From: Flavobacteriaceae bacterium | Lineage (GTDB): Bacteria > Bacteroidota > Bacteroidia > Flavobacteriales > Flavobacteriaceae | Direction of reading: 5' to 3' | Length of the DNA: 64,000 nt | Assembly (NCBI GenBank): GCA_029243245.1 | Contig: JAQWSK010000016.1 | Location: 124,001-188,000 of the forward strand | In this document: positions 43,826 to 52,815 of the stretch, in pieces | Numbering within the stretch: the first letter of the stretch is position 1 | Layout: the number at the start of each line of letters is the position of its first letter | Translations under genes and position numbers: made by a program | The notes under the pieces: model-generated | What the model was told of the DNA's origin: nothing | Database searches by the model: none | What the model saw: the letters and a program-made list of their open reading frames with translations, nothing else

Positions 43826-45181
43826 ATGCTAAACTTCAATCAGGACGATTTTGCTGCTCCCATTTCAAAATTTGAGGCCATGCTCAAAACTAATGAGGTT
43901 TTGTTTTTTGATGCGCAGGAATTTGAAAGCATAGTACAATACTATATCGATTATGGTAAACTTAATCTAGCTGACAGAGCTTTGGAAATAGGAATGAACC
44001 AGCATCCAAGAAATGGCGAACTACTTTTATTAAAAAGTGAAATGTTAATTTTTGAGGGTGAATTTAAAAAATCTTTAGAAATAATAGAAATAGCTGAACA
44101 GTTGATCCCTCAACATGAGGAAATATTTTTGCAAAAGGCCACAATTGCCTCTAAATCAAAACAACATTTTGAGGCTGTAAAATATCTTAATAAAGCCCTT
44201 GAGTTTTCTGAAGACCACCAAGAAATATGGGGTTTGCTTGGTATGGAGTTTTTAATTTTAGAGAATTTTGATTCTGCAAAATACTATTTTCAATTATGTT
44301 TAGATAATGATCCTTTAGATTATCAATCATTATATAATTTATTATATGCATTTGAACAATTAAAGGATTCCAATGGAGCTATTGAAACTTTAAATTTAAT
44401 ATTAGAAAAAGATCCTTATTGCGAAGTTGCATGGCATCAGCTTGGTAAAATTTATAATACTCAAAATAAATATAAAGAAGCAATTTCTGCTTTCGAATTT
44501 GCAATTATTAGTGATGACAAATTTACTGGTGCATACATTGAAAAAGCTAAGATTTTAGAAAAAATTGGTAAGATAAATATGGCTATTGAAAATTATCACA
44601 TAGCATTGCAGATAAATGATCCAAGTGCATTTATTTATCATAGGATAGGAAATTGTTATAAAATTTTAGGTAATGATAATTTATCCATAGAGTATTATGA
44701 AAAAGCTATAAATACTGAACCAACATTTGAAAAAGGTTGGATAGCTCTTATAGATTTTTATTTTTTGAAAAAAGATTTTATCAGCGCACTTACTTTTGCT
44801 CAAAAAGCTCTAGAATCAAATGGAGATAATTCTATTATAACATATAAAATTGGTGAAATCTTATATAAGTTAAACAAGTTTTCAGATGCAGCTTTTTATT
44901 TTGAAAGTGTTATTGAATTAGGGAATTGTAATCAAAATATATGGAATAAACTTCTTGATTGTTTGATTAAACTATATAGGTTTAATCAGGCTAAAAATAC
45001 AATATATAAAGCTTTAGAAATTTATTCAGATTATCCAGATTTTGTTTTTCGATTAGCAATAATTGAAATTAATTTAGGGAATACAGAATTAGCTAAAAAT
45101 CATCTTAATACTATTAATAAATCAATATTAAATAAATTATTTGAAAATGATTTATATTCCAATTTTAGAAATATAGTTTAA
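43826..45181 (+). CDS. Tetratricopeptide repeat protein
   Basis: A 451-residue soluble protein made almost entirely of about ten TPR units, for example KSLEIIEIAEQLIPQHEEIF, EAVKYLNKALEFSEDHQEIW, KEAISAFEFAIISDDKFTGA, MAIENYHIALQIND and LSIEYYEKAINTEPTFEKGW. There is no signal peptide. It is a protein-protein interaction scaffold without an assigned job. An inverted repeat with a T-run follows 4 bases after the stop. Confidence 0.9.
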   Translation: MLNFNQDDFAAPISKFEAMLKTNEVLFFDAQEFESIVQYYIDYGKLNLADRALEIGMNQHPRNGELLLLKSEMLIFEGEFKKSLEIIEIAEQLIPQHEEIFLQKATIASKSKQHFEAVKYLNKALEFSEDHQEIWGLLGMEFLILENFDSAKYYFQLCLDNDPLDYQSLYNLLYAFEQLKDSNGAIETLNLILEKDPYCEVAWHQLGKIYNTQNKYKEAISAFEFAIISDDKFTGAYIEKAKILEKIGKINMAIENYHIALQINDPSAFIYHRIGNCYKILGNDNLSIEYYEKAINTEPTFEKGWIALIDFYFLKKDFISALTFAQKALESNGDNSIITYKIGEILYKLNKFSDAAFYFESVIELGNCNQNIWNKLLDCLIKLYRFNQAKNTIYKALEIYSDYPDFVFRLAIIEINLGNTELAKNHLNTINKSILNKLFENDLYSNFRNIV

Positions 45182-45184
45182 TAC

Positions 45185-45209
45185 AAAGTAATTATATAAT
45201 TACTTTTTT
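45185..45209 (+). terminator. A+T-rich palindromic terminator candidate
   Basis: AAAGTAATTA and TAATTACTTT form a perfect 10-bp dyad around two bases, followed by TTT and ATT. It starts 4 bases after the TPR gene and lies before the first DUF368 gene. The stem has only two G-C pairs, so it would be a weak terminator. Confidence 0.5.
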
Positions 45210-45252
45210 ATTAGCTTACGATTAATTTGGACCTTTTAAATAGATTTAATTA

Positions 45253-46182
45253 ATGAAATCAATAACTCTTATTCTTAAAGGGGTTTTTATGGGAATAGCT
45301 GATCTAGTTCCTGGAGTATCAGGAGGTACCATAGCGCTTATTCTTGGAATATACGATGAGTTTATTTTTAGTTTATCAAAACTATCATTCTCATCATTAA
45401 AGAAATTAAAAAACGAAGGAATAACAGTTTTTTGGAGTGAAATAAATGGAAATTTTCTTTTAAAATTATTTTCTGGAATCCTAATAGGAGTTTCTTTTTT
45501 TACTTATTTAATTGATTGGCTAATAAACAATTATCCTATTCCTTTATGGGCTTTTTTCATTGGAATTTTATTATCAAGTACTGGGTTTATATATAAAAAA
45601 ATTAAACTTCCAAATGTTAAATTATTATTATACTTGTTTTTAGGAATTCTAATTTCTTTTGTCATAACTCAAATTAATCCAAGCTCTGAAAATAAATCAA
45701 TTAGCGGGCTATATTTATTTTTTTCATCATTAATTGCGATAAGCGCTATGATTCTACCAGGTATATCGGGTGCATATATTTTAATTCTATTTGGTACTTA
45801 TTCAGAAGTTATTTCAACAATAAAGGGAGGAATAAATATTATTCTTCAACAAGATTATACAAACGTATATAGTGTTCTCTTCAAAACTAGCATTATTGGT
45901 TTTGGAATAATCTGTGGAATATTAATATTTTCTAAATTTTTTAAGTGGCTACTTATTAAGTTTTATGATAAGACTTTAGTATTTCTAATTGGATTAATGC
46001 TTGGTGGTTTAAATAAAATATGGCCATGGCAAGAAAATGGTGAGAATTTACTACCATTTAATTATTCTGGAGAAAAATATCTTCTAGCATCTTTGATCTT
46101 TTTTATTTTAGGAACACTATTTGTCTTCGGTGTGCAGTTTATTGAAAAACGAAAATATAATGATAAAAAAGAGAACAAGTAG
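45253..46182 (+). CDS. popT: DUF368 membrane protein, PopT-type polyprenyl-phosphate transporter (copy 1)
   Basis: A 309-residue protein with about eight membrane helices and two inverted signature loops: LKGVFMGIADLVPGVSGGTI at the N-terminus and AISAMILPGISGAYILILFG in the middle. DUF368 proteins were recently shown in other bacteria to return undecaprenyl phosphate across the membrane (PopT). The 3' end overlaps the second copy by 23 bases in another frame. Confidence 0.88.
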   Translation: MKSITLILKGVFMGIADLVPGVSGGTIALILGIYDEFIFSLSKLSFSSLKKLKNEGITVFWSEINGNFLLKLFSGILIGVSFFTYLIDWLINNYPIPLWAFFIGILLSSTGFIYKKIKLPNVKLLLYLFLGILISFVITQINPSSENKSISGLYLFFSSLIAISAMILPGISGAYILILFGTYSEVISTIKGGINIILQQDYTNVYSVLFKTSIIGFGIICGILIFSKFFKWLLIKFYDKTLVFLIGLMLGGLNKIWPWQENGENLLPFNYSGEKYLLASLIFFILGTLFVFGVQFIEKRKYNDKKENK

Positions 46183-47122
46183 TGATAAGTTATTATTATT
46201 AATTAAAGGTTTTGCAATGGGTGCAGTAAATAAAATTCCTGGTGTTTCTGGAGGAATAATTGCTTTACTCTGTGATTTTTATGTTGAGCTAATATATTCG
46301 ATCCAAAAAATAAATTTAATATCATTTAAATTACTCTTTTCTGGACGTTGGAAAAGTTTCTACAACTATATTAATGCTGAGTTTTTAATTTATCTTTTTG
46401 GCGGTAGTATTATCAGCTTTTTTAGCATGTCTTTACTTTTAGATTATTTAATAATAAATTATTCCAATTATCTATGGTCAAGTTTTTTTGGAATGGTGTT
46501 AGCCTCAATATATTTTATTTTTCCATTAGTAAGAAAATGGAGATTAAACACATACATGTTTTATCTTATTGGAACATTAATTGGTCTAGGGATAAGCTTA
46601 GCTGAACCTATAAATGGTAATGATAATTTATATTTTGTATTTTTTTGTGGAATGATTAGTGTTTCTGGAATGACTCTTCCTGGAATATCTGGTTCTTTTT
46701 TATTATTATTATTAGGTAATTATGAACTTCTATTAGTTGAGTCTGTAAATGCCTTATTTTTTAGTATTAAAGAGTTCATTATTGGAGATTTTGGATTTTT
46801 AAATAATAAAGAAAGGATACGTTTAATTCAAATAATGATAGTATTTATGTTTGGGTCAATTACAGGTTTAGTCTTTTTTGTTAATGTATTAAATTTTTTG
46901 TTAAAAAAGTTTTATTCTATAACCATATCTCTTATAATAGGTTTTATTTCTGGTTCTATTATGTGTTTATGGCCGTGGAGAATTTTATCAAATGATAATA
47001 AGCTAAAGTTCTATTTTCCCTCTGAAATTAATAAAGAGACTGTTTTAATGCTTATATGTATTACATTAGGGGCTGGGCTTGTATATGTTCTAGAAAAATA
47101 TGGAAAAAAAAACAAAATTTAG
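46160..47122 (+). CDS. popT: DUF368 membrane protein, PopT-type (copy 2)
   Basis: A 320-residue paralogue of the gene before it. Signature loops are IKGFAMGAVNKIPGVSGGII and ISVSGMTLPGISGSFLLLLL. The ADLVPG of copy 1 is VNKIPG here, so the acidic residue of the first loop is replaced. I start it at the ATG at 46160; the longer frame begins with TTG at 46121. It overlaps aroE by 23 bases. The two copies are clearly diverged, which suggests an old duplication kept for a reason such as a heteromer or two lipid substrates. Confidence 0.86.
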   Translation: MIKKRTSSDKLLLLIKGFAMGAVNKIPGVSGGIIALLCDFYVELIYSIQKINLISFKLLFSGRWKSFYNYINAEFLIYLFGGSIISFFSMSLLLDYLIINYSNYLWSSFFGMVLASIYFIFPLVRKWRLNTYMFYLIGTLIGLGISLAEPINGNDNLYFVFFCGMISVSGMTLPGISGSFLLLLLGNYELLLVESVNALFFSIKEFIIGDFGFLNNKERIRLIQIMIVFMFGSITGLVFFVNVLNFLLKKFYSITISLIIGFISGSIMCLWPWRILSNDNKLKFYFPSEINKETVLMLICITLGAGLVYVLEKYGKKNKI

Positions 47123-47843
47123 ACAATTCGGGTTAATTGGAAAAGATATTGAATACTCATTTTCGAAAGAATATTTTGAAAAATTTTTTTTAAATAATAA
47201 TTATACTAATCTCAATTATACAAACTTTGACATTAAAAATATTTCAGAAGTAAAAAATATTCTTAACATAAAAAATATAGCCGGCTTAAATATTACAATC
47301 CCTTACAAAGAAAAAATAATCCCTTATTTAGATGACTTAACAGAAACTGCACAAAAAATTGGAGCAGTAAACACTATATATTTCAAGAATAATAAGATAA
47401 TAGGAGATAATACTGATGTTATTGGATTCGAATATGCATTAAAAAGCTTTATGGGTGAGTATTTAAAAAATGCTCTGGTTTTAGGTACTGGGGGGGCTTC
47501 AAAAGCCGTTGAGTTTGTTTTAAAAAAAAATAATGTAGAAATGATTTTTGTGTCAAGAAATCCATCTAAAAACGAGTTACAATACGAAGATCTTAATCAA
47601 GAATTATTAACTAATTATCCTTTGATTATTAATTGTACTCCTTTAGGAACATTTCCTAAAATAGAAAACTCACCGGATATTCCTTACAATTTAATTAATG
47701 TAAAAAATTATTTATTTGATTTAATATATAACCCAAAAGTGACGACATTTATGAAAAGGGGACTTGATAATGGAGCTAAAATTAGTAATGGACTTCATAT
47801 GTTGATAAAACAAGCTGAAGCATCATGGAAACTTTGGAATTAA
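47100..47843 (+). CDS. aroE: Shikimate dehydrogenase
   Basis: Reduces 3-dehydroshikimate with NADPH in aromatic amino acid synthesis. The 247-residue length is normal for Bacteroidota. FGLIGKDIEYSFSKEYF is the shikimate-binding start, NITIPYKEKIIPYLD holds the catalytic Lys, and VLGTGGASKAVEFVLKK is the NADP loop. The ATG at 47100 overlaps the end of the second DUF368 gene. Confidence 0.95.
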   Translation: MEKKTKFRQFGLIGKDIEYSFSKEYFEKFFLNNNYTNLNYTNFDIKNISEVKNILNIKNIAGLNITIPYKEKIIPYLDDLTETAQKIGAVNTIYFKNNKIIGDNTDVIGFEYALKSFMGEYLKNALVLGTGGASKAVEFVLKKNNVEMIFVSRNPSKNELQYEDLNQELLTNYPLIINCTPLGTFPKIENSPDIPYNLINVKNYLFDLIYNPKVTTFMKRGLDNGAKISNGLHMLIKQAEASWKLWN

Positions 47844-47888
47844 TTAAGAATATAATATTTTTTTTGTAAATTCTCACCAAACTTAGTC

Positions 47889-49877
47889 ATGGATACACAA
47901 CTAATAAAGAAGAATGAAAATAATATAAAAGGCATGGATCTTTCGAGCATGACTGTTATTGAACTTAAAAAAATTGCAAAAGAAAAAGGCCTTTCTGGTC
48001 TATCAAAATTCAAAAAAGCTGATTTATTAAACGCTATAAATAAGAATACCGAAAATAAAAAAATAGAAAACAAATTATCAAATAAAAAAACTAGTATAAA
48101 ACGAAAAATATCCAAAAAAACTGAAAATAGAATACAGCTAACTTCTAGAGAACTCATTGATCTTCTTAAAAAGAAAATTACTGAACCAAAATGGAGTATA
48201 CATAAACATAATATAGAGGATATAATTAAGGAAATAGAAAAAATATTTTTTGAAAACTTACAAAACGAAAAAGATATTTTCATCTCAAATGGTGGTAATG
48301 AAATTGATTTTTATTATAAATCCGCAGAAAAAGAAGAATTTGATAAAATAACTTATGATTATCGAAAAATGAAGCGTGATTATTTTAAAGAAATAGAAAA
48401 TCAAAAAAAAATAAATAGTGAGTTAAAAAAGGATATAATTGAGCAGATTAAGGAATTAATAGGTACAGAGGGTTCAATCAACATTATATATAAAAAATTT
48501 AAATCTCTTCAAGAGACATGGCATAAAACAGGGCCTGCATTAAGATCTGATAATAACAATTTGTGGGAAACATATAAACATCACGTTGAACGTTTTTATG
48601 ACTTTTTGCATATTAATAGAGAATTAAGAAATATTGACTACAAGCATAATTATGACGAAAAAATCAAAATTATTCAAGAAGCAGAAGAATTAGTTAAAAT
48701 TGAAGATATATTAAAAGCTGGAAGAGATTTAAACGTTCTACATCGTTTATGGAAAAAAGAATTAGGGCCAGTGGCACCAGAAAACAGGGAGCCGTTATGG
48801 AAAAGGTTTCAGGAGGCCTCCAAATTAATACATGCAAAAAGACAAGATTTTCAAAAGAATATTGAAAAAAATCAAATTATTAATCTTGAAAGAAAAAATT
48901 TAATTCTTAAAAATATTGAAAAACTAACTAATCCGAAACCAAATAATCACAAGGGATGGCAATTATCAATCAGAAAATTTAATGAACTAAGAGAAGAATT
49001 TAAAAAAGTGGGGGTTATTCCTAAATCGGAAAGTAAAAAAAATTGGGGGTTATTCAGAGAAAAAGGAAGAATTTATAATCTAAACAAAAATCAATTTTAT
49101 AAAAATCAAAAAAACAATCAAAAAAAAATTATTGAAAAATATAAAAATCTAATACATGAAGTAAAAGAAATTAATGAAAAAGAAGATTGGAAAAAATTTG
49201 TAGAAAGAATGAAATCAATACAAATAGAATTTAATAACAATAGCTATATTCCAATAAGCATACTAAAAAAGTTAAGAACAGAATTTCAAACAGAAACAAA
49301 TCTTTATTTTCAAAGATTAAAATCTGGTTACCAAAAAATAAATGCAGATGAAGAAATTCTCTATAAGAAAAAATTAGAAATAGTTAATAGTCTTAAGAAA
49401 CTAGACTTTTCTAAAAAAGAATTCACAAAAATTTTTACTGAGCAATGGGAAAATATTCAAAATATAGGTAATCTTAATAGACAATTAGAAATTAAAATAT
49501 TTAATTTATTTATTAAATCAACTTCTAAAATACTTAAAGGAATTCATGATCTCAAAGTAGATAAATCAAATATTTTGTTTGATATAGAATTGTACTGTTT
49601 AGAATCTAATTTGGAGGAGTTACAGGTCAAAATTAATTATTATAAAAAAACAATTGATGAACTGCAAAATGAAATAAATCAATTAGAAAATAATCTTGAA
49701 TTTTTTAGTCAATCCAGTACAGAAAGTCCTCTTCTTAAAGAAGTAACAGAAAAATTAAACACATTAACAACTAAATCTTTCTTATGGAAGGAAAGATTTA
49801 ATAAGCTTAAATCAGCTAAAAATAAGACTCCTAATTCTGTGAAAAAAGACCTAAAGGATGTTAGTAAAACAGAATAA
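47889..49877 (+). CDS. DUF349 repeat protein with N-terminal Rho_N/SAP-like motif
   Basis: A 662-residue cytoplasmic, highly charged helical protein. Residues about 16-52 (MTVIELKKIAKEKGLSGLSK then FKKADLLNAI) look like the Rho N-terminal/SAP-like nucleic acid-binding helix pair. A Lys-rich linker follows, then several DUF349 units that recur with the pattern of WHKTGPALRSDNNNLWETYK, LHRLWKKELGPVAPENREPL and LREEFKKVGVIPKSESKKNW. The end is a coiled coil. DUF349 function is not established. I do not recall the Rho_N motif as a usual part of these proteins. Confidence 0.85.
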   Translation: MDTQLIKKNENNIKGMDLSSMTVIELKKIAKEKGLSGLSKFKKADLLNAINKNTENKKIENKLSNKKTSIKRKISKKTENRIQLTSRELIDLLKKKITEPKWSIHKHNIEDIIKEIEKIFFENLQNEKDIFISNGGNEIDFYYKSAEKEEFDKITYDYRKMKRDYFKEIENQKKINSELKKDIIEQIKELIGTEGSINIIYKKFKSLQETWHKTGPALRSDNNNLWETYKHHVERFYDFLHINRELRNIDYKHNYDEKIKIIQEAEELVKIEDILKAGRDLNVLHRLWKKELGPVAPENREPLWKRFQEASKLIHAKRQDFQKNIEKNQIINLERKNLILKNIEKLTNPKPNNHKGWQLSIRKFNELREEFKKVGVIPKSESKKNWGLFREKGRIYNLNKNQFYKNQKNNQKKIIEKYKNLIHEVKEINEKEDWKKFVERMKSIQIEFNNNSYIPISILKKLRTEFQTETNLYFQRLKSGYQKINADEEILYKKKLEIVNSLKKLDFSKKEFTKIFTEQWENIQNIGNLNRQLEIKIFNLFIKSTSKILKGIHDLKVDKSNILFDIELYCLESNLEELQVKINYYKKTIDELQNEINQLENNLEFFSQSSTESPLLKEVTEKLNTLTTKSFLWKERFNKLKSAKNKTPNSVKKDLKDVSKTE

Positions 49878-49879
49878 TT

Positions 49880-50656
49880 TTAAATATTTTTTTTAGCTTT
49901 TTCCCATAAATTATTTAAATCATCTAAACTCAAAGACTCTATTGAAGTTTTTTCTGATTTGGCACTTTTTTCCATTTTTTTAAATCGATCAACAAATTTT
50001 TTATTTGTTTTCTTTAAAGCCATATCAGGGTCTATATTAATAAATCTTGCATAATTAATTAGAGAAAAAATTAAATCTCCGAATTCTTCTTCAATAGATG
50101 ATTTGTTATTTTCTTTTATTGCATTAAGAAACTCGTTTTCTTCCTCTTTAACTTTCCCCCAAACATCTTCTAATCTTTTCCATTCGAAGCCAACTCCCGC
50201 TGCCTTATCTTGAAGACGATGTGATTTAATCATTTCAGGAAGGCTAGATGGTATACCCGAAAAAATACTATTATTTCCCTCTTTAAGTTTTAAAGTTTCC
50301 CAATTACGCTTAACATCATCTTCGTTTTTTACTTTAACGGTCCCATAAATGTGTGGATGTCTATAAATAAGCTTATCACAAATAGCTTCTGTCACATCTC
50401 CAATATCAAACTCATTTTGTTCAGAGGCTATTCTTGAATAAAACATAATGTGCAATAACAAATCACCTAACTCTGATTTAATTCCATTTAAATCTTTTTC
50501 TAAAATTGCTTCTGACAATTCATGGGTTTCTTCAATGGTAAGTGTTCGAAGAGTTTCAAAGGTTTGTTTCTTGTCCCACGGACATTTCAATCGAAGATGA
50601 TCCATCATGGTTAACAACTTATCTATTAATTCTAACTGTCTTTTACGAGATTTCAT
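49880..50656 (-). CDS. mazG: Nucleoside triphosphate pyrophosphohydrolase MazG
   Basis: A two-domain MazG of 258 residues that removes pyrophosphate from NTPs and helps clear damaged or signalling nucleotides. CPWDKKQTFETLRTLTIEET and HELSEAI followed by ELGDLLLHIMFYSRIASE form the first metal site; the second domain has KVKEEENEFLNAI and EEEFGDLIFSLINYARF. I start it at the ATG at 50656; in-frame ATG at 50665 and GTG at 50692 would add 3 or 12 residues. Its stop is 2 bases from that of the convergent DUF349 gene. Confidence 0.94.
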   Translation of the reverse strand: MKSRKRQLELIDKLLTMMDHLRLKCPWDKKQTFETLRTLTIEETHELSEAILEKDLNGIKSELGDLLLHIMFYSRIASEQNEFDIGDVTEAICDKLIYRHPHIYGTVKVKNEDDVKRNWETLKLKEGNNSIFSGIPSSLPEMIKSHRLQDKAAGVGFEWKRLEDVWGKVKEEENEFLNAIKENNKSSIEEEFGDLIFSLINYARFINIDPDMALKKTNKKFVDRFKKMEKSAKSEKTSIESLSLDDLNNLWEKAKKNI

Positions 50657-50709
50657 TTTTATCATTTTGTATAGTAAATATGGAAAATACACCTTTATAT
50701 AAAAAGATG

Positions 50710-50868
50710 GTTATAACCATTGAATTATTATATCTTTTGAATATACTCTTTCGTAATCGTTAATATTATAAATAGCGAGAAAATAAGTCATACGCACTTC
50801 TTTTTGATCTAATAAAGGTTCTGCAATATAAGCATCTGTGATTTTTGATATTATTTTAAATAACCCTA
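50710..50868 (-). pseudogene. Probable relic of a DUF5606-type gene (C-terminal part only)
   Basis: Between mazG and def there are about 250 bases without an intact gene. On the minus strand a 52-codon frame without a clear start codon ends MTYFLAIYNINDYERVYSKD then IIIQWL. The pattern YF(x10)RVYxxDI..W agrees, from memory, with the end of DUF5606 proteins, which occupy this position (between def and mazG) in many flavobacteria. The remaining N-terminal two thirds would not fit in the 42 bases before def. I infer a truncated, dead copy. This rests on a short pattern and on synteny. Confidence 0.4.
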
Positions 50869-50910
50869 CCTAAGCGAGAAATGATAGAAATTATTTCGTC
50901 TAAATTCGTT

Positions 50911-51501
50911 CTATCTGTTTTTTATTGGTCCTGAAAACTTCATTTTATAATCAGTTTCAATCTTTCCTTTACTAATATTTAATAATTTACCTTTCAATAA
51001 TTTTCTTTTTAAGGGTGATAATTTATCAGTAAATAAAATCCCCTCAATGTGGTCGTATTCGTGTTGAATTACTCTTGCAATTATACCATTATACGAATCT
51101 TGATGTTGATTAAATTCTTGATCAAAATATTTAATTAAAATAGTGTCCGAACGCTTTATATCAGCTCTTACATCAGGAATGCTAAGGCATCCTTCATTAA
51201 AATCCCATTCGTTTCCAGTTTCATCAGTAAGAGTTGGATTGATAAATACTTTTTTAAAAGATTTTATTCTATTTAAGTCAACATCATTCATGCTTTCATC
51301 ATCAGCAAAAGGACTAGTGTCAATTATGAATAAGCGTTTTGAAAACCCAATCTGTGGTGCTGCTAATCCAACTCCATTTGCATTGTACATTGTTGCCCAC
51401 ATATTTTCAATTACATCATTTAAGCCCTCAAAATTCTTAGATACCTCCTTTGCTTTTTTTTTCAATACGGGATTTCCATAAGCTAGTATTGGTAAAATCA
51501 T
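50911..51501 (-). CDS. def: Peptide deformylase
   Basis: Removes the formyl group from the N-terminal methionine of new proteins. The 196 residues hold all three motifs: NGVGLAAPQIG, EGCLSIP and QHEYDHIEG, giving the Cys and two His metal ligands and the catalytic Glu. The start overlaps the stop of ruvX (ATGA). Confidence 0.97.
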   Translation of the reverse strand: MILPILAYGNPVLKKKAKEVSKNFEGLNDVIENMWATMYNANGVGLAAPQIGFSKRLFIIDTSPFADDESMNDVDLNRIKSFKKVFINPTLTDETGNEWDFNEGCLSIPDVRADIKRSDTILIKYFDQEFNQHQDSYNGIIARVIQHEYDHIEGILFTDKLSPLKRKLLKGKLLNISKGKIETDYKMKFSGPIKNR

Positions 51502-51920
51502 TTTTGATTTTTTTTAAATTCTAAGTAGGATTGTAATATAATCGTTGCGCTAATTTGATCAATTAGTGATTTATTTATTCTTTGATTCTTTTTTAAACCA
51601 TTTTCAAGCATTGCTTTACTAGCAATTTTTGAAGTAAATCTTTCGTCGTGTCTAATGACTGTAAGATCGGGGATTGTTTCTTGAAGTTTAGTTATAAATT
51701 TTATAATGACTTTTTCAATATTCGAAAAATTACCATCTCTTTGTTTAGGCTGACCAATAATTATAGCTTCTACATCATTTATTGAAATATATTCCTTTAA
51801 AAAAATCAATGTTTCTTTTGGGGTTAATGTTGTTAAAGCACTAGCTATTATTTGAAAAGGATCTGTATGAGCAATACCTGTTCTCTTTTCGCCAAAATCT
51901 AATGCAACCAAACAACCCAT
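51498..51920 (-). CDS. ruvX: Putative pre-16S rRNA nuclease / Holliday junction resolvase-like protein YqgF
   Basis: A 140-residue RNase H-fold protein. ALDFGEKRTGIAHTDPF carries the first catalytic Asp, IIIGQPKQRDGNFSNIEKVI the middle motif, and the region from VIRHDERFTSKIA to INKSLIDQISATIILQSYLE the last acidic residues. YqgF trims the 5' end of 16S rRNA in other bacteria. It is co-transcribed with def from the promoter at 51934-51962. Confidence 0.94.
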   Translation of the reverse strand: MGCLVALDFGEKRTGIAHTDPFQIIASALTTLTPKETLIFLKEYISINDVEAIIIGQPKQRDGNFSNIEKVIIKFITKLQETIPDLTVIRHDERFTSKIASKAMLENGLKKNQRINKSLIDQISATIILQSYLEFKKNQK

Positions 51921-51933
51921 TTTAAAATTTTAA

Positions 51934-51962
51934 CAAAGATACAATTTGACAACTTAAATCAA
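51934..51962 (-). promoter_or_regulatory. Promoter for the ruvX-def operon
   Basis: On the minus strand a TTG (51962-51960) is followed after 18 bases by TATCTTTG (51941-51934), matching the Bacteroidota TTG-N17-23-TAnnTTTG arrangement. The ATG of ruvX lies 13 bases further, so the 5' leader would be only about 7 bases. It is the best complete two-part promoter match that I found in this window. Confidence 0.6.
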
Positions 51963-51983
51963 TTAATGAGTTCTGAGTTTCAT

Positions 51984-51991
51984 TACATTTG
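51984..51991 (+). promoter_or_regulatory. Candidate -7 promoter octamer for dapD
   Basis: TACATTTG matches TAnnTTTG and ends 14 bases before the ATG at 52006. No TTG at the ideal -33 spacing. It stands back to back with the ruvX promoter. Confidence 0.45.
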
Positions 51992-52005
51992 CTAAAAATT
52001 TAATT

Positions 52006-52812
52006 ATGAAATCTATAATTGAAGCTGCCTGGGACAATAGATCTTTATTAGAAACCGAAAAGACACGGAATGCTATAAAAAGTGTTATAAGACAACTAGA
52101 CGATGGAAAAATTAGAATTGCTGAAAAAAATACTCACTTTTGGAAAATTAATGACTGGATAAAAAAAGCAATTATTTTGTATTTTCCAATACAAAAAATG
52201 AAATCTATTGAAATTGGACCATTTGAATTCCATGATAAAATTTCGTTAAAAAATGATTATGCTAAAAAAAATATTCGTGTTGTACCTCCTGCTGTTGTTA
52301 GATATGGAGCATACGTGGCGAGTGGAACAATTTTAATGCCTAGCTATACTAATATTGGCGCATATGTTGATACAGAAACTATGATAGATACATGGGCTAC
52401 GGTTGGAAGTTGTGCGCAAATTGGAAAAAATGTTCACATTAGTGGTGGTGTTGGAATAGGCGGTGTGCTAGAACCCGTTCAGGCTTCTCCAGTTATAATT
52501 GAAGATAATGCATTTATAGGTTCAAGGTGTATTATAGTTGAGGGTGTGCTAATTGAAAAAGAAGCTGTGTTAGGGGCAAATGTTGTTTTAACTGCCTCAA
52601 CAAAAATCATTGATGTTACAGGGGCTAAACCAATAGAAATGAAAGGTGTAATTCCTAGAAGATCAGTCGTTATCCCCGGAAGTTATTCAAAAAAATTTGA
52701 GGCTGGAGAATATCAAGTTCCTTGTGCTTTGATTATTGGAAAAAGAAAAGAAAGCACTAATAAAAAAACATCACTAAACGACGCTTTAAGAGATAATAAG
52801 ATTACAGTTTAA
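52006..52812 (+). CDS. dapD: 2,3,4,5-tetrahydropyridine-2,6-dicarboxylate N-succinyltransferase
   Basis: Succinylates tetrahydrodipicolinate using succinyl-CoA in diaminopimelate and lysine synthesis. The 268-residue protein has the N-terminal helical domain (ready in IIEAAWDNRSLL) and a left-handed beta-helix of hexapeptide repeats (GTILMPSYTNIGAYVDTETM, GSCAQIGKNVHISGGVGIGG, EDNAFIGSRCIIVEGVLIEK). The C-terminal part has IPGSYSKKFEAGEYQVPCAL. It stands alone; DapB and LysA are elsewhere in the window. Confidence 0.96.
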   Translation: MKSIIEAAWDNRSLLETEKTRNAIKSVIRQLDDGKIRIAEKNTHFWKINDWIKKAIILYFPIQKMKSIEIGPFEFHDKISLKNDYAKKNIRVVPPAVVRYGAYVASGTILMPSYTNIGAYVDTETMIDTWATVGSCAQIGKNVHISGGVGIGGVLEPVQASPVIIEDNAFIGSRCIIVEGVLIEKEAVLGANVVLTASTKIIDVTGAKPIEMKGVIPRRSVVIPGSYSKKFEAGEYQVPCALIIGKRKESTNKKTSLNDALRDNKITV

Positions 52813-52815
52813 ATT

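Noticed and set aside
50542-50763. Plus-strand frame of 73 codons over the mazG start region
   Set aside because: It runs antisense through mazG, has no recognisable domain, and its composition looks like a shadow frame.
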